Origin: PWQG01 sp050486205
GTDB taxonomy: Bacteria > Pseudomonadota > Gammaproteobacteria > Pseudomonadales > Pseudohongiellaceae
NCBI GenBank assembly: GCA_050486205.1
Contig: JBJHCW010000004.1
Span: forward strand, 62,001-126,000
Direction: 5' to 3'
Length of the DNA: 64,000 nucleotides
This document shows, in pieces, positions 44,871 through 54,070 of the stretch. Below the pieces are notes generated by a model that did not search any database, had not been told where the DNA came from, and saw nothing but the letters and a program-made list of their open reading frames with translations. The position numbers were made by a program, and so were the translations under genes. Position 1 is the first letter of the stretch. The number at the start of each line of letters is the position of its first letter.

Positions 44871-46775
44871 TTATCCTGTCAGCGAAAAATTGTCGTCACG
44901 CACGGCGGCCTGGAACATCAACAGCGACCACAGGGCGGCACTGTGGTCGCGCAGTCCGGACTGGTGTTCCTTGACCAGCCGCTCCAGATAAGGCTGGTTG
45001 AACAGGCCGGTGTCGGCCAGGCCGCCCTCCAGCAGATCCCGGCGCAGCCGCTCTTTCAGTGGCCCGCGGAACCAGTTGGCCAGTGGTACACCAAACCCCA
45101 TCTTGGGTCGGTACAGTACGTCAGCGGGCAGCAGCGGTTCGAATGCCTTTTTTAATACGTATTTGCCTTCCCTGCCGCGCAGCTTCTGGTCCCTGGGCAG
45201 ACCGGTAGCCCATTCGGCCAGCGGGTGGTCGAGCAGTGGTACCCGCACTTCCAGTGCGTGCGCCATGCTGGCACGGTCCACCTTGGTGAGGATGTCGCCC
45301 ACCAGGTAGGTTTTCATGTCCAGGTACTGGATCAGGGCAAGGGGTTCGTCCGTGGGACTGTTGGCGGCATGCTCGGCAAACACCGTATCCACCGAGTAGC
45401 CCGCCAGTTCCCGCTGCAAGGCCGGGCTGAACATGGCTTTGCGTTGTTCGGTCTTGCAAATGGATACAGAATGCAGATAGGCCTCAACGCTGTCCCGGGC
45501 CAGCGCCTGGAATGTGGCTTTGGCGCGGAATACACGTGGCGCCCAGTCCGCCTTGGGATAAAGGCGAGCCAGTGTACCAAAAAGCACACGTCGCAGGCCC
45601 AGCGGCAGGGCCTTGCGCAGGCCTTCTTCGTTCATCTGGCCGCGGTAGCGACGGTACCCGGCAAACATTTCGTCACCACCATCGCCGGAAAGTGCCACCT
45701 TGACCCGCTGCCGTGCCAGTTCACACACACGGTAGGTGGGGATGGCAGAGCTGTCGGCGTAGGGTTCGTCATAGAGCCAGGCGAGGGTATCCAGCAGGTC
45801 AAAGTCGTCACTGCTCACCTGGTGCTCGACATGGTTGGTCTGGTAGCGCTCCGCCACTTTGGCCGCATATTCGGTTTCGTTGAACTGTTTGACCTCGAAA
45901 CCAATCGCGCAGGTGTTGACCGGTTCGTCCTGCAGCTGTGCCATCATGGCCACCACGGCGCTGGAATCAACGCCACCGGACAGGAATGCGCCAAGTGGCA
46001 CGTCCGCCACCAGGCGTACTTTGACCGCTTCGCGTACGCGCGCCAGCAGGGCTTCGCGAGTTTCCTCTTCAGTACCGGGCGGCAGCGCCGTGAATGGCAC
46101 GTCCCAGTACTGTTTTTGCCCAGGCATCCCGGCGCCGCGCTTGAACATCATGGTGTGCCCGGGACGCAACTTGTACACGTCCCGGTAAATGGTTTTGGGT
46201 TCCGGGATGTACCCCAGGGCAAAATAGTCCTCCACCGCGCGGGGTTCCAGCTGCCGGGGCAGCTCGGGATGGGCCTTGAGCACCTTCAGCTCCGAACCAA
46301 AGACAAGCTGCCCGTCGGGCAGCAGCGCGTAGAACAGCGGTTTGATACCAAAACGGTCGCGGGCAAGAAACAGGCTCTGTTGTGCCTGGTCATACAGGGC
46401 AAAGGCGAACATGCCGCGGAAATGGTCTACACAGTCCGGGCCCCACTGCCGCCAGGCATACAGGATCACTTCGGTGTCACAATGGGTCTTGAACTCATGA
46501 CCCAGCGCGGTCAGTTCTTTGGCCAGTTCGCGGAAGTTGTAGATCTCCCCGTTGTACACCACACAGAGCTTGCCATCGTCGCTGAACATGGGCTGCTGGC
46601 CGCTGGCCAGATCAATGATGGACAGGCGACGGTGGGCAAGCCCCACACCCGGCTCGATGTGAACGCCGCCCTCATCCGGCCCACGATGGAATTGGCTCTG
46701 GTTCATCGCCTCCAGCACAACACGGTCAGGTTCACGCAACGCCTTCAGGTCAAAAATGCCTGCAATGCCACACAT
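44871..46775 (-). CDS. asnB: XrtA/PEP-CTERM system amidotransferase (asparagine synthetase family)
   Basis: A 634-residue glutamine-dependent asparagine synthetase-like enzyme. Choosing ATG 46775 gives MCGIAGIFDLKALREPDRV, placing the nucleophilic Cys at position 2; GGAGG lies about 10 bases upstream and the preceding stop is 4 bases away. It keeps FHRGPDEGG, the glutaminase motifs and the PP-loop AFLSGGVDSSAVVAMM, with SGDGGDEMFAGYRR. Unlike the two paralogs at 16051 and 20915 it appears fully active. In XrtA loci this family is thought to amidate a sugar acid. Confidence 0.93.
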   Translation of the reverse strand: MCGIAGIFDLKALREPDRVVLEAMNQSQFHRGPDEGGVHIEPGVGLAHRRLSIIDLASGQQPMFSDDGKLCVVYNGEIYNFRELAKELTALGHEFKTHCDTEVILYAWRQWGPDCVDHFRGMFAFALYDQAQQSLFLARDRFGIKPLFYALLPDGQLVFGSELKVLKAHPELPRQLEPRAVEDYFALGYIPEPKTIYRDVYKLRPGHTMMFKRGAGMPGQKQYWDVPFTALPPGTEEETREALLARVREAVKVRLVADVPLGAFLSGGVDSSAVVAMMAQLQDEPVNTCAIGFEVKQFNETEYAAKVAERYQTNHVEHQVSSDDFDLLDTLAWLYDEPYADSSAIPTYRVCELARQRVKVALSGDGGDEMFAGYRRYRGQMNEEGLRKALPLGLRRVLFGTLARLYPKADWAPRVFRAKATFQALARDSVEAYLHSVSICKTEQRKAMFSPALQRELAGYSVDTVFAEHAANSPTDEPLALIQYLDMKTYLVGDILTKVDRASMAHALEVRVPLLDHPLAEWATGLPRDQKLRGREGKYVLKKAFEPLLPADVLYRPKMGFGVPLANWFRGPLKERLRRDLLEGGLADTGLFNQPYLERLVKEHQSGLRDHSAALWSLLMFQAAVRDDNFSLTG

Positions 46776-46779
46776 GCTG

Positions 46780-47970
46780 TCAGTATCCTCCAGCCCGGGA
46801 GTGCACAGCTCCGGGGTACAACAGTTCATCGTAAATGCCCAGGTAACTCTCCACCGTGCGCTGCCAGCTGAAACTGTGCTGGATACGCGCTTCAGCGGCG
46901 CGACCCATGTCCTGTCGCAGACGGGGGTCGTTGATCAGGGTGGCAAGGGCGCGTGCCAGCGCATCGGCATCGCCGGCGGGAAACAGTAATCCACTGCGGC
47001 CTTGCTGCACCAGCTCGGGATTGCCGCCCACGGAAGAGGCGATGACCGGCAGACCGGTGGCCATGGCTTCCAGCACGGTATTGGAAATGCCCTCACCCAG
47101 GGAAGGCAGCACAAAAATATCCATCATGCGCAGCAGGTCCGGAATATCGTCACGATCACCGGTCAGCCACACCAGATCGGTCAGTGACAGGGTTTCGATC
47201 TGTTGGCTCAGTGCATGGTGCTCGGGCCCATCACCGACCATGATCAGGCGCAGGCTGCTCCGTAACCCGGGCTGTTGGCTGACAAGCTGGTGCAGGGCGG
47301 CCAGCAGTCGTTGCTGGTCCTTGACAGGCACGAGTCGGCCAACAGTGCCAATTACCAGTCGGTCGTCGTCCGGCAGGAATCCCTGCGGCAGATCTGTGGG
47401 CAGTTGTCCCGGCGGGTCTGCCTGGCGTGCAAAGCGCCCGGTGTCCACACCGTTGTAGATCTGCCTGACCTTGCCCTGGGGAATACCAACGGTGTCCACC
47501 AACCAGCTCGCCAGATCCTGGCTGACCGCGATAAAGCGGTGGATCAACGGATTCAGGGTCCGGCGCAGACGGTTGTATTTGCGATTGCTGCCATCCAGAT
47601 CATGCATGTCGCGGCCATGCTCACCATGCACCCGCTTGCAGCCCGGCATCAGCAGTCCCAGCGCCTGGGTTTCCAGGGCGGCCAGATTGCGGGTGTGTAC
47701 CACAGCGGGGCGCAGACGGCGAAGCGTCCGCCACAGGCGCCAGTACATGCGCAGGTCATAGCCGGGTTTTTTGTGCAGTTCGATGACTTCCACATCGGGG
47801 GCGGTCAGACGTTGGGAAAAGTCCTCTGCATGACTCAGACAGATGACGGCATGTCGGTAACGCGATGGCGGACACCGGTTGAGGATATTGACCAGTCCGT
47901 TTTCCAGCCCGCCGGTACCCAGGGTGAAAATGATGTGAGCGATCAGTGGCGGTTGTGCAGGCGGCTTCAC
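46780..47970 (-). CDS. PEP-CTERM/XrtA-associated glycosyltransferase (Stp2-like)
   Basis: A 396-residue GT4 enzyme of the Stp2 group, marked by PLIAHIIFTLGTGGLENGLV near the N-terminus. Other motifs are RKYNRLRRTLNPLIHRFIAV, VRQIYNGVDTGRFA, IGTVGRLVPVKDQQRLLAAL and PSLGEGISNTVLEAMATGLP. The start is GTG 47970, in a GTGA overlap with the exosortase stop and with AGGA about 9 bases upstream. Translational coupling to xrtA is likely. Confidence 0.9.
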   Translation of the reverse strand: MKPPAQPPLIAHIIFTLGTGGLENGLVNILNRCPPSRYRHAVICLSHAEDFSQRLTAPDVEVIELHKKPGYDLRMYWRLWRTLRRLRPAVVHTRNLAALETQALGLLMPGCKRVHGEHGRDMHDLDGSNRKYNRLRRTLNPLIHRFIAVSQDLASWLVDTVGIPQGKVRQIYNGVDTGRFARQADPPGQLPTDLPQGFLPDDDRLVIGTVGRLVPVKDQQRLLAALHQLVSQQPGLRSSLRLIMVGDGPEHHALSQQIETLSLTDLVWLTGDRDDIPDLLRMMDIFVLPSLGEGISNTVLEAMATGLPVIASSVGGNPELVQQGRSGLLFPAGDADALARALATLINDPRLRQDMGRAAEARIQHSFSWQRTVESYLGIYDELLYPGAVHSRAGGY

Positions 47971-49580
47971 GGCGAGATGTCCTTTGATGAAGGTTTGCTG
48001 CCGCTGGCACCGGGTTCGATGATGCCACCATCGAGGGACGCCTCGATAGTGCTGTAGTGATCATCAACAAAGTTCTGCAGCACCTGACGCGCCCGGGCCC
48101 GATCCCCGCCCATTGGTGTTGCAATGAAGACACGCGTGCCCTGACGACGGCCCTGCAGGAGCTGCTGTTTTGCTTCCAGCATCTTGACCAGATAGGGATT
48201 GGCGGTGTTGTGGCCGTCGACCCGGTACCAGGACCAGATCAGCAGATTGTCAGGTGCGGAAACCACCCAGGCCTCATCCACCCTTAACGGTGTATCCAGC
48301 TCGACACGCACCTGTTGCTGGTCAATGAGCTCCCAGGCGCTGAAGCTCGGGCGCCAGGGGTTGAAGGTTTCAACCAGTTCCTCGCCTTCCTGTTGTTGCA
48401 GGTACTGGCGCAGATGCAGACCAACGATTACAGGGCTGGCGCTGCTGTCAGTGCTGGAGCCAAGCGTATAGACCTGATCCAGCGCCCGGTCCGCGCCAGG
48501 TTGTGGTGGCCGCCAGCGCCAGTTGTCGTCATCTGTTGCCTGCCAGTTGTTCGTCGACAGCGGCACGGTCAGAGCAGCGGCGTCCACGAAGTCATTGCTT
48601 CGGCCCATGGCAAGGGAGGCCGCAGGCCAGATGCTGGCGAACAGCAGGGCCAGGCCGGTAACCACAGTCACTGAAAGCACAGACAGGTCCTGCGCTGTGC
48701 TGACCGGCGTTGAGGCGCCGGCTTTTGGCTCAGTGTCCTGCTGCCAGTAACTGCCGATCCAGAACATCAGCACGATCACCACGGCAAACATGACCCAGCC
48801 AAAGACCAGGTGATCCAGGCCGGTGCCATATCGCATGTCACTGAGGTGGCCAATCATGACCACCAGATAGGCGCGTGCGCTGTTGGCGGCAATCGGTACG
48901 ATGATGGCAGCGGCCACAAACGCCGCCTGACGCCACCGGCTGGTGTAGTTCAGGTGGGCGTAAACAAGTCCGAGGGTGACAGAAGCAATCACGTAGCGAA
49001 CACCGCTGCACTCTTCTATCACTGACCAGGTGCCGGTGGGCAGGTACAGATACAGGCCCTCGCGAAAAACCGGAACACCGCTGAGTCGCAGCATGTATTC
49101 GGTGGTGTCGGCCGTGAATATCATCATCGGCAGTATCAGTCCGGACCCCATGGGCACGGCCAGGAACAGGAAGCCGAGGGGGAAAGCGTAACAGCGCGCC
49201 ACGGCATTGCCGACAATCACCCAGATACCGCTGACCAGCATGGCCACAAAGGCCAGGCGCTGGACAATCTGTACATCCACGACATTGCCGAGCAACCAGG
49301 CCAGTCCCGCGGCCAGTACCAGCAGCAGCGCCCGCGGCTCAGGGCGCACGGTCAGCTCACTGAAGCGCTCCCGCAGCCGCCACGCCAGAAACAGACAGAT
49401 GGGCAGAATCAGGAAACCGTGCGCATAGGTCTCCGAGCGCATCCAGACGTCGACCATTGAGATCAGGGTGTCGTGGAAAATCAGCGAGACCAGCAGGCAA
49501 TAGACAGCAACAGCGGCCACCAGCAGCTTGCCCCTGCTTGCCCCTGCAGACCTTACAGTAGTACTCGCCGATTCAGCCAT
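47967..49580 (-). CDS. xrtA: Exosortase A fused to EpsI domain
   Basis: A 537-residue inner-membrane protein. The N-terminal ~285 residues form the exosortase with about eight spans; the catalytic residues are Cys191 (VIEECSGVRY), Arg236 (AANSARAYLVV) and His245 (MIGHLSDMRYG). The C-terminal ~240 residues are the periplasmic EpsI domain (NDFVDAAALTVPLSTNNWQA, later LIWSWYRVDGH). It should recognise and cleave PEP-CTERM signals such as that at 38071. ATG 49580 overlaps the preceding gene by 8 bases; an ATG five codons upstream is an alternative. Confidence 0.94.
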   Translation of the reverse strand: MAESASTTVRSAGASRGKLLVAAVAVYCLLVSLIFHDTLISMVDVWMRSETYAHGFLILPICLFLAWRLRERFSELTVRPEPRALLLVLAAGLAWLLGNVVDVQIVQRLAFVAMLVSGIWVIVGNAVARCYAFPLGFLFLAVPMGSGLILPMMIFTADTTEYMLRLSGVPVFREGLYLYLPTGTWSVIEECSGVRYVIASVTLGLVYAHLNYTSRWRQAAFVAAAIIVPIAANSARAYLVVMIGHLSDMRYGTGLDHLVFGWVMFAVVIVLMFWIGSYWQQDTEPKAGASTPVSTAQDLSVLSVTVVTGLALLFASIWPAASLAMGRSNDFVDAAALTVPLSTNNWQATDDDNWRWRPPQPGADRALDQVYTLGSSTDSSASPVIVGLHLRQYLQQQEGEELVETFNPWRPSFSAWELIDQQQVRVELDTPLRVDEAWVVSAPDNLLIWSWYRVDGHNTANPYLVKMLEAKQQLLQGRRQGTRVFIATPMGGDRARARQVLQNFVDDHYSTIEASLDGGIIEPGASGSKPSSKDISP

Positions 49581-50919
49581 GACTGTGGTTCTCATTCCGG
49601 ATCGGCAGTGTAGCAGGCCCGGCCAGCAGTTGGACCACTTTTGGCAGGGTCTGGTCCCAGTCAAACAGACGTTGAACGTGGGCGCGGGCCTGTGCGCCCA
49701 GATCAGGATGGTGCCCGTCAAGAATGTCTTTTATGCCGCGCTGGTACTCCTCGGCAGTGTCGGCCAGCAGCACATGTTGACCGTGTTTGGCCTCAATACC
49801 CTCCAGGCCCATGCGGCTGACCAGCACCGGCAGCGCCATGGCCATGCCCTCCAGTACCTTGTTCTGAACCCCCCGGGCCACCCGCATTGGTGCCACACAG
49901 GCCAGCCCGTGCTGCAGGTAGGGGCGGACGTCCGGCACACGCCCGGTGACGATGACGCCCGGTAAACGCGCCAGGCGTAGCACATTGGCTGTGGGTTTGC
50001 TGCCGACGATATAGAACGCCAGTTTCGGGTGTGATTTGCGCAGGGCTGGCAGGACTGTGTGCGCAAACCAGGTGACCGCGTCCACATTGGGCCAGTAGTC
50101 CATGGCGCCGGTGAACACCAGCGCCTGGCAGTCCGCCGGATAGGGGTTTGGCAATGCTGTGCCCGCGGCAGCAGCCTGTGGATCGAAATAGCTGAAATCC
50201 ACCCCGTTGTTGTAGAAGCCTGTTTTGTCGGCGGTGCCCGGCGACAGCTGCCGGAACAATGCGGCTTCGGCCGCGGAGACAAACAGACTGGCATCAAAAT
50301 CGGCTGCCAGCGCCTGTTCGCAGCGAAGCAGACAGCGCGCTTCCCGGCCGTACAGCCAACTCAGGGGCCAGGGTTTCTGTTCGGCGTACTGACGCCACTT
50401 GTCCGAATCCACGTCCACAAAATCGATGATCTTGCGATCGAAGTCCCTGCCGTTGGCAGGCAGGAACTGCGCCATGGCGGAAGAATACACCAGGCTGTGG
50501 CGGATATTGTGTTCTGCGCAGATCCGGGTCACCCAGCGCTGCAAGGCACTGTCCGCGTAATACGGCAGGGACAGTGCCTTGCCGTTGAACAGGCCGCGCA
50601 GACTGCGAATCCTGGCCTGGCCCGGCTTCAGGGTCCGGAGACAGGTTTCCCGACAGTACCGCTGCAATTCGGGCTCGCCGGACCAGTCCGCGGGGTCATC
50701 AACAAAACTGCCCAGGTAAATATCAAAGTGCTGGCTCAGGTGGCGAAGTAGATGGAAAGCACGGATCTTGTCGCCTTTGTTTGGTGGGTAAGGTATGCGA
50801 TGACAAAGAAACAGCAGTGGCAGTCTGGCTTCCTTCTCAGGACTGGTCCCGGAACTGGTCCCCGAACTGGTTTCAGCACTGTCCGTGTGTTGCTGTTCCT
50901 GCACCGCCATCTCTATCAT
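49573..50919 (-). CDS. PEP-CTERM/XrtA-associated glycosyltransferase (Stp1-like)
   Basis: A 448-residue glycosyltransferase of the Stp1 group, recognised by PLLFLCHRIPYPPNKGDKIR and AFHLLRHLSQHFDIYLGSFV. The donor half has TGFYNNGVDFSYFDPQ, LVFTGAMDYWPNVDAVTWF and GVQNKVLEGMAMALPVLVS. A Ser/Thr/Gly repeat (SSGTSSGTSPE) precedes the domain. The start at 50919 shares a base with the FemAB stop (TGATG); ATG 50910 is also possible. It is immediately upstream of xrtA. Confidence 0.9.
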   Translation of the reverse strand: MIEMAVQEQQHTDSAETSSGTSSGTSPEKEARLPLLFLCHRIPYPPNKGDKIRAFHLLRHLSQHFDIYLGSFVDDPADWSGEPELQRYCRETCLRTLKPGQARIRSLRGLFNGKALSLPYYADSALQRWVTRICAEHNIRHSLVYSSAMAQFLPANGRDFDRKIIDFVDVDSDKWRQYAEQKPWPLSWLYGREARCLLRCEQALAADFDASLFVSAAEAALFRQLSPGTADKTGFYNNGVDFSYFDPQAAAAGTALPNPYPADCQALVFTGAMDYWPNVDAVTWFAHTVLPALRKSHPKLAFYIVGSKPTANVLRLARLPGVIVTGRVPDVRPYLQHGLACVAPMRVARGVQNKVLEGMAMALPVLVSRMGLEGIEAKHGQHVLLADTAEEYQRGIKDILDGHHPDLGAQARAHVQRLFDWDQTLPKVVQLLAGPATLPIRNENHSHG

Positions 50920-51965
50920 CAGCCAAGACTCCGGGCCAGGGGCGGACCAATCCGGTTGGCCAGTGCCAGCGGCAGTCGGCGCCAGGTGTCCACCAAAAGG
51001 CGATAACGGGGGTTGGTCGGATTCACATCAGGCACCTGGTCAGCGGCCACCAGATAATATTCATAGGGCAGGGCCTGCGGTCTGAAGCCCCAGTTCTTCT
51101 TGAACTTGTAGGGACCGGTGTTGTGTTTGCTGCGTCCGAAGTCGTAATGGGTCAGCCCTTCGTCGGCACTGCGGCGCATCAGCTCCCAGTACATGAAGTC
51201 GTTACAGCCCTTGATGTTTCGTGCCCGGGCGATGCTGCCGCCGTAATAGGGCAGCACTTCATTGCGGAAATAGAAACTCATCACGCCGGCAACATCCGAG
51301 TGATCATCACGGATCATCAGCACACGGCAGTCATCGGCGAATTCTTGCCGCAGAATCTCCAGATAACGGCGACTGAACACGGGTGTGCCGAGATTACGTA
51401 CACTTTCGGCGTAAACCCTGAAGAACCGCTTGCAGCCAGCGTCTTCCTCGCTGATCAGGCCGGCCGCCTGGCCCTTGCGTACCATGGCCCGCTGTTTGGC
51501 GGGAATGGCTTTCATGTTGATCTCGTGATCAGCGCTGATGTCTTTTTTGAAAGTGTAGTACAGATCCTTGACCGGCCAGCCAGCCTCGGAAGCGTGCGAA
51601 TTGCGAAGTTCCAGCGCGTCAACATTGAGCTCCCTGGCCAGCTCGCAGGCGGCACTTCGCAGGGCGACTTCCGCGTCTGTGTTGCTGGCCAAAATGCCGC
51701 CGTAGACACAGAAAGGCAGGCTGGCCAGCTTGTTGCCGAACAGCCGGCTACGCACCTGGGCCAGGGGCAGCAGGCCAACAATTCTTGCCGACTGATCTCC
51801 ATCTTTTTCTTCTGCCAGCATAAAGTGGGTACGGTGGCCGAAGGCTTCTTGCAAGACGCGTCGCCAGCCGAAGCGATGGAAAAAGGTCGCCTGCGGAGCC
51901 GCCTGGACAAAGGCATCCCATCTGGCCTCATCGCTTTGTGTGCATTGGCGAACCGTTACTGCCAT
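50919..51965 (-). CDS. FemAB-like XrtA/PEP-CTERM system-associated protein
   Basis: A 348-residue GNAT-fold protein of the FemAB type. Features are FFHRFGWRRVLQEAFGHRTH near the N-terminus, RAMVRKGQAAGLISEEDAG in the middle, and YYGGSIARARNIKGCNDFMY, then LTHYDFGRSKHNTGPYKFKK. FemAB proteins add amino acids to peptidoglycan precursors; the XrtA form is expected to aminoacylate a glycan or a protein-bound sugar, but this is unproven. It overlaps the deacetylase gene by 10 bases at its start. Confidence 0.9.
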   Translation of the reverse strand: MAVTVRQCTQSDEARWDAFVQAAPQATFFHRFGWRRVLQEAFGHRTHFMLAEEKDGDQSARIVGLLPLAQVRSRLFGNKLASLPFCVYGGILASNTDAEVALRSAACELARELNVDALELRNSHASEAGWPVKDLYYTFKKDISADHEINMKAIPAKQRAMVRKGQAAGLISEEDAGCKRFFRVYAESVRNLGTPVFSRRYLEILRQEFADDCRVLMIRDDHSDVAGVMSFYFRNEVLPYYGGSIARARNIKGCNDFMYWELMRRSADEGLTHYDFGRSKHNTGPYKFKKNWGFRPQALPYEYYLVAADQVPDVNPTNPRYRLLVDTWRRLPLALANRIGPPLARSLG

Positions 51966-52873
51966 GACGCTGATACTCTCCCGGGTTCGGCCGAGACAGG
52001 CGGCGCGACAGGGGACTCAATCACATCTGCGAAAACCCGGTCCATTCTGTCCCAGCGGAAGTCCTGCAGCAGGCATTCCAGACGCGACTCCATCTTTGAC
52101 AGGTTCAGGTAGTGACGAAACCGGGTTTTGCGGGTGAGGCTTTGCGGCCGGGGTTGATCGGGATCGATTTCCCAGGGATGAAAGTAGAACAGGCCACTCT
52201 GGCCCTCGTGTTCATTGACACGGCGCAGGGCCCAGCGGGAAAAACCATAGGGAAACAGGCGGAACCAGCCGCCGCCGCCACAGTTCACGTTGCGCCCTGC
52301 AAGATTGATTGTGGTGACCGGTATTTCGGTGATACGCCCGGATGCCGCTGCAAAGGCAAATCGGGACGCATCAGGAACACCGTAATGATCGTGTTTGACC
52401 GGCACAATACTGGAACTGTAGCGGTAGCCGGCATCGGCCAGCACATCGTGAGCCCAGGGGGTATCGGTACCGATGGAATAACTTGCTGCCCGGTAGCCAT
52501 GAACCGGCACGCCGCCAATGTCCTCAAGCAGGGTGCGCGTGCGGGTGATATCGTTCCGGAAGGTCTCCGGGTTCTGCGCGCTGACCCGGGTGTGTTCCCA
52601 GCCGTGACTGGCCAGTTCGTGACCTTCGGCGACAATACGGCGCACCATGTCCGGCAGGCGTTCGGCCACCCACCCCAGGGTGAAAAAGGTCGCCTTGACC
52701 TTGTGGTTTGCAAACACTTCCAGGATACGGTCGACATTGGCTTCCACTCGCAGTGGTGTGGTCTCCCAGCTACGTCGGTCCACGTGAGGGGCGAACGCGG
52801 ATACCTGGAAATAATCCTCAACATCCACACTCATGGCATTGAATATGGTGTTCTTGTCTTTTTGATTCATCAT
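51956..52873 (-). CDS. XrtA system polysaccharide deacetylase
   Basis: A 305-residue NodB-family deacetylase. Its N-terminus has NAMSVDVEDYFQVSAFAP (motif 1 Asp pair) directly followed by the domain; motif 2 is ELASHGWEHTRVS and motif 3 is GYRAASYSIGTD. There is no signal peptide, as is usual for the XrtA form, so it probably acts on cytoplasmic lipid-linked sugars. ATG 52873 overlaps the wecB stop (ATGA) and has GAGGG upstream. It ends 10 bases into the FemAB gene. Confidence 0.92.
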   Translation of the reverse strand: MMNQKDKNTIFNAMSVDVEDYFQVSAFAPHVDRRSWETTPLRVEANVDRILEVFANHKVKATFFTLGWVAERLPDMVRRIVAEGHELASHGWEHTRVSAQNPETFRNDITRTRTLLEDIGGVPVHGYRAASYSIGTDTPWAHDVLADAGYRYSSSIVPVKHDHYGVPDASRFAFAAASGRITEIPVTTINLAGRNVNCGGGGWFRLFPYGFSRWALRRVNEHEGQSGLFYFHPWEIDPDQPRPQSLTRKTRFRHYLNLSKMESRLECLLQDFRWDRMDRVFADVIESPVAPPVSAEPGRVSASWQ

Positions 52874-54015
52874 GCGGCCCTCGCAGCCTGGCTCCAGTTG
52901 CCAATGATTGCGGCAATACGTGCCGCCGCCTGTCCATCCCACAGTTCGGGCTGGCGCCCGGCCTTGTTGTTGCCGTCCATGATGCTGGCGTGAGCGCGCA
53001 GGATGGCGGCGGGGTCAGTGCCGACTATGGTGTTTGTGCCCTGTTCCACGGTGATGGGACGTTCGGTGCTGTTACGCAGTGTCACGCAGGGTACACCCAG
53101 GGCGGTGGTTTCCTCCTGGATGCCGCCGGAATCGGTAAGCACCAGCTGGGCGTTTGCCATCAGTCCCAGCATTTCCAGATAGCCCTGTGGTGGCAGCAGC
53201 AGTATGTTCGCCTCAGCAATCAGGCTGTCCAGTTTTGCTTCCGTGATCCTGGCCTGCGTGCGCGGATGCACCGGGAATACCAGAGGTGTCACCCGGCTTA
53301 TTTTTGACAGCGCCTGCAGCAGACCGCGCAAGGTGGTGGTGTCATCAACATTGGACGGGCGGTGCAGGGTGAGCAATCCGTAAGGCCCCTGAGTAAAGAC
53401 CTCCGGGGCTCCAGCGTTGGCCAGGGTCTGTCGGGCGGGCACCGCGCTGTCAAGGTTATAACGCAGGGAGTCAATCATCACATTGCCGACAAAAAAAATC
53501 TTTTCCGCGCTGATGCCTTCGCGCTGGAGATTACCAGCAGCGCTGGACTCGGTGGTGAACAGCAGCTCGGAGAGTTGATCGGTGAGAATCCGGTTGATTT
53601 CTTCCGGCATGGAGCGGTCGCCACTGCGAAGCCCGGCCTCAACATGGATGACCGGGACCTGCTTTTTGGCAGCCACCAGCGCGCAGGCAATGGTTGAGTT
53701 GACATCACCAACCACCAGTACCGCGCTGGGCTGCTGCTGGTCCAGTATTGGCTCGAAGCGCAGCATGATCTGCGCGGTCTGCTCGGCATGACTGCCGGAC
53801 CCGACGCCCAGATCCACATCCGGTTCGGGGATATGCAGCTGATCAAAAAACGTGTGTTTCATCGCTGCGTCATAGTGTTGTCCGGTATGAACAAGACTGG
53901 CTGTCAGGCCGCTTCCCGGGGCCCTGAAGGCGCGCATCAGCGGGGCGATCTTCATGAAGTTCGGTCTGGCGCCTACCACGCAGAGGATGTGTGGCATTGT
54001 TCTGTCGTGCTGCAT
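52870..54015 (-). CDS. wecB: UDP-N-acetylglucosamine 2-epimerase
   Basis: A 381-residue non-hydrolysing epimerase converting UDP-GlcNAc to UDP-ManNAc for glycan synthesis. Motifs are LCVVGARPNFMKIAPLMRAF, SLVHTGQHYDAAMKHTFFDQ, IHVEAGLRSGDRSMPEEINR and LTDSGGIQEETTALGVPCVT. GGAAGT lies 7-8 bases before the ATG. It is 55 bases after the outer-membrane protein gene; XrtA loci usually have an AAA ATPase gene at about this point, which is absent here. Confidence 0.94.
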   Translation of the reverse strand: MQHDRTMPHILCVVGARPNFMKIAPLMRAFRAPGSGLTASLVHTGQHYDAAMKHTFFDQLHIPEPDVDLGVGSGSHAEQTAQIMLRFEPILDQQQPSAVLVVGDVNSTIACALVAAKKQVPVIHVEAGLRSGDRSMPEEINRILTDQLSELLFTTESSAAGNLQREGISAEKIFFVGNVMIDSLRYNLDSAVPARQTLANAGAPEVFTQGPYGLLTLHRPSNVDDTTTLRGLLQALSKISRVTPLVFPVHPRTQARITEAKLDSLIAEANILLLPPQGYLEMLGLMANAQLVLTDSGGIQEETTALGVPCVTLRNSTERPITVEQGTNTIVGTDPAAILRAHASIMDGNNKAGRQPELWDGQAAARIAAIIGNWSQAARAA

Positions 54016-54070
54016 AATTACACTTCCGGTTACGTTTCAAGCGGCTGCTTATGGCGCTGGGGATTCGGTC

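Noticed and set aside
45225..46871. 548-codon open frame antisense to the XrtA amidotransferase gene
   Set aside because: It is a by-product of GC-biased third codon positions in asnB, whose own frame has full catalytic motifs and a ribosome site.
50781..52112. 443-codon plus-strand frame across the FemAB and glycosyltransferase genes
   Set aside because: Antisense shadow spanning several well-supported genes; no motifs or start signal.
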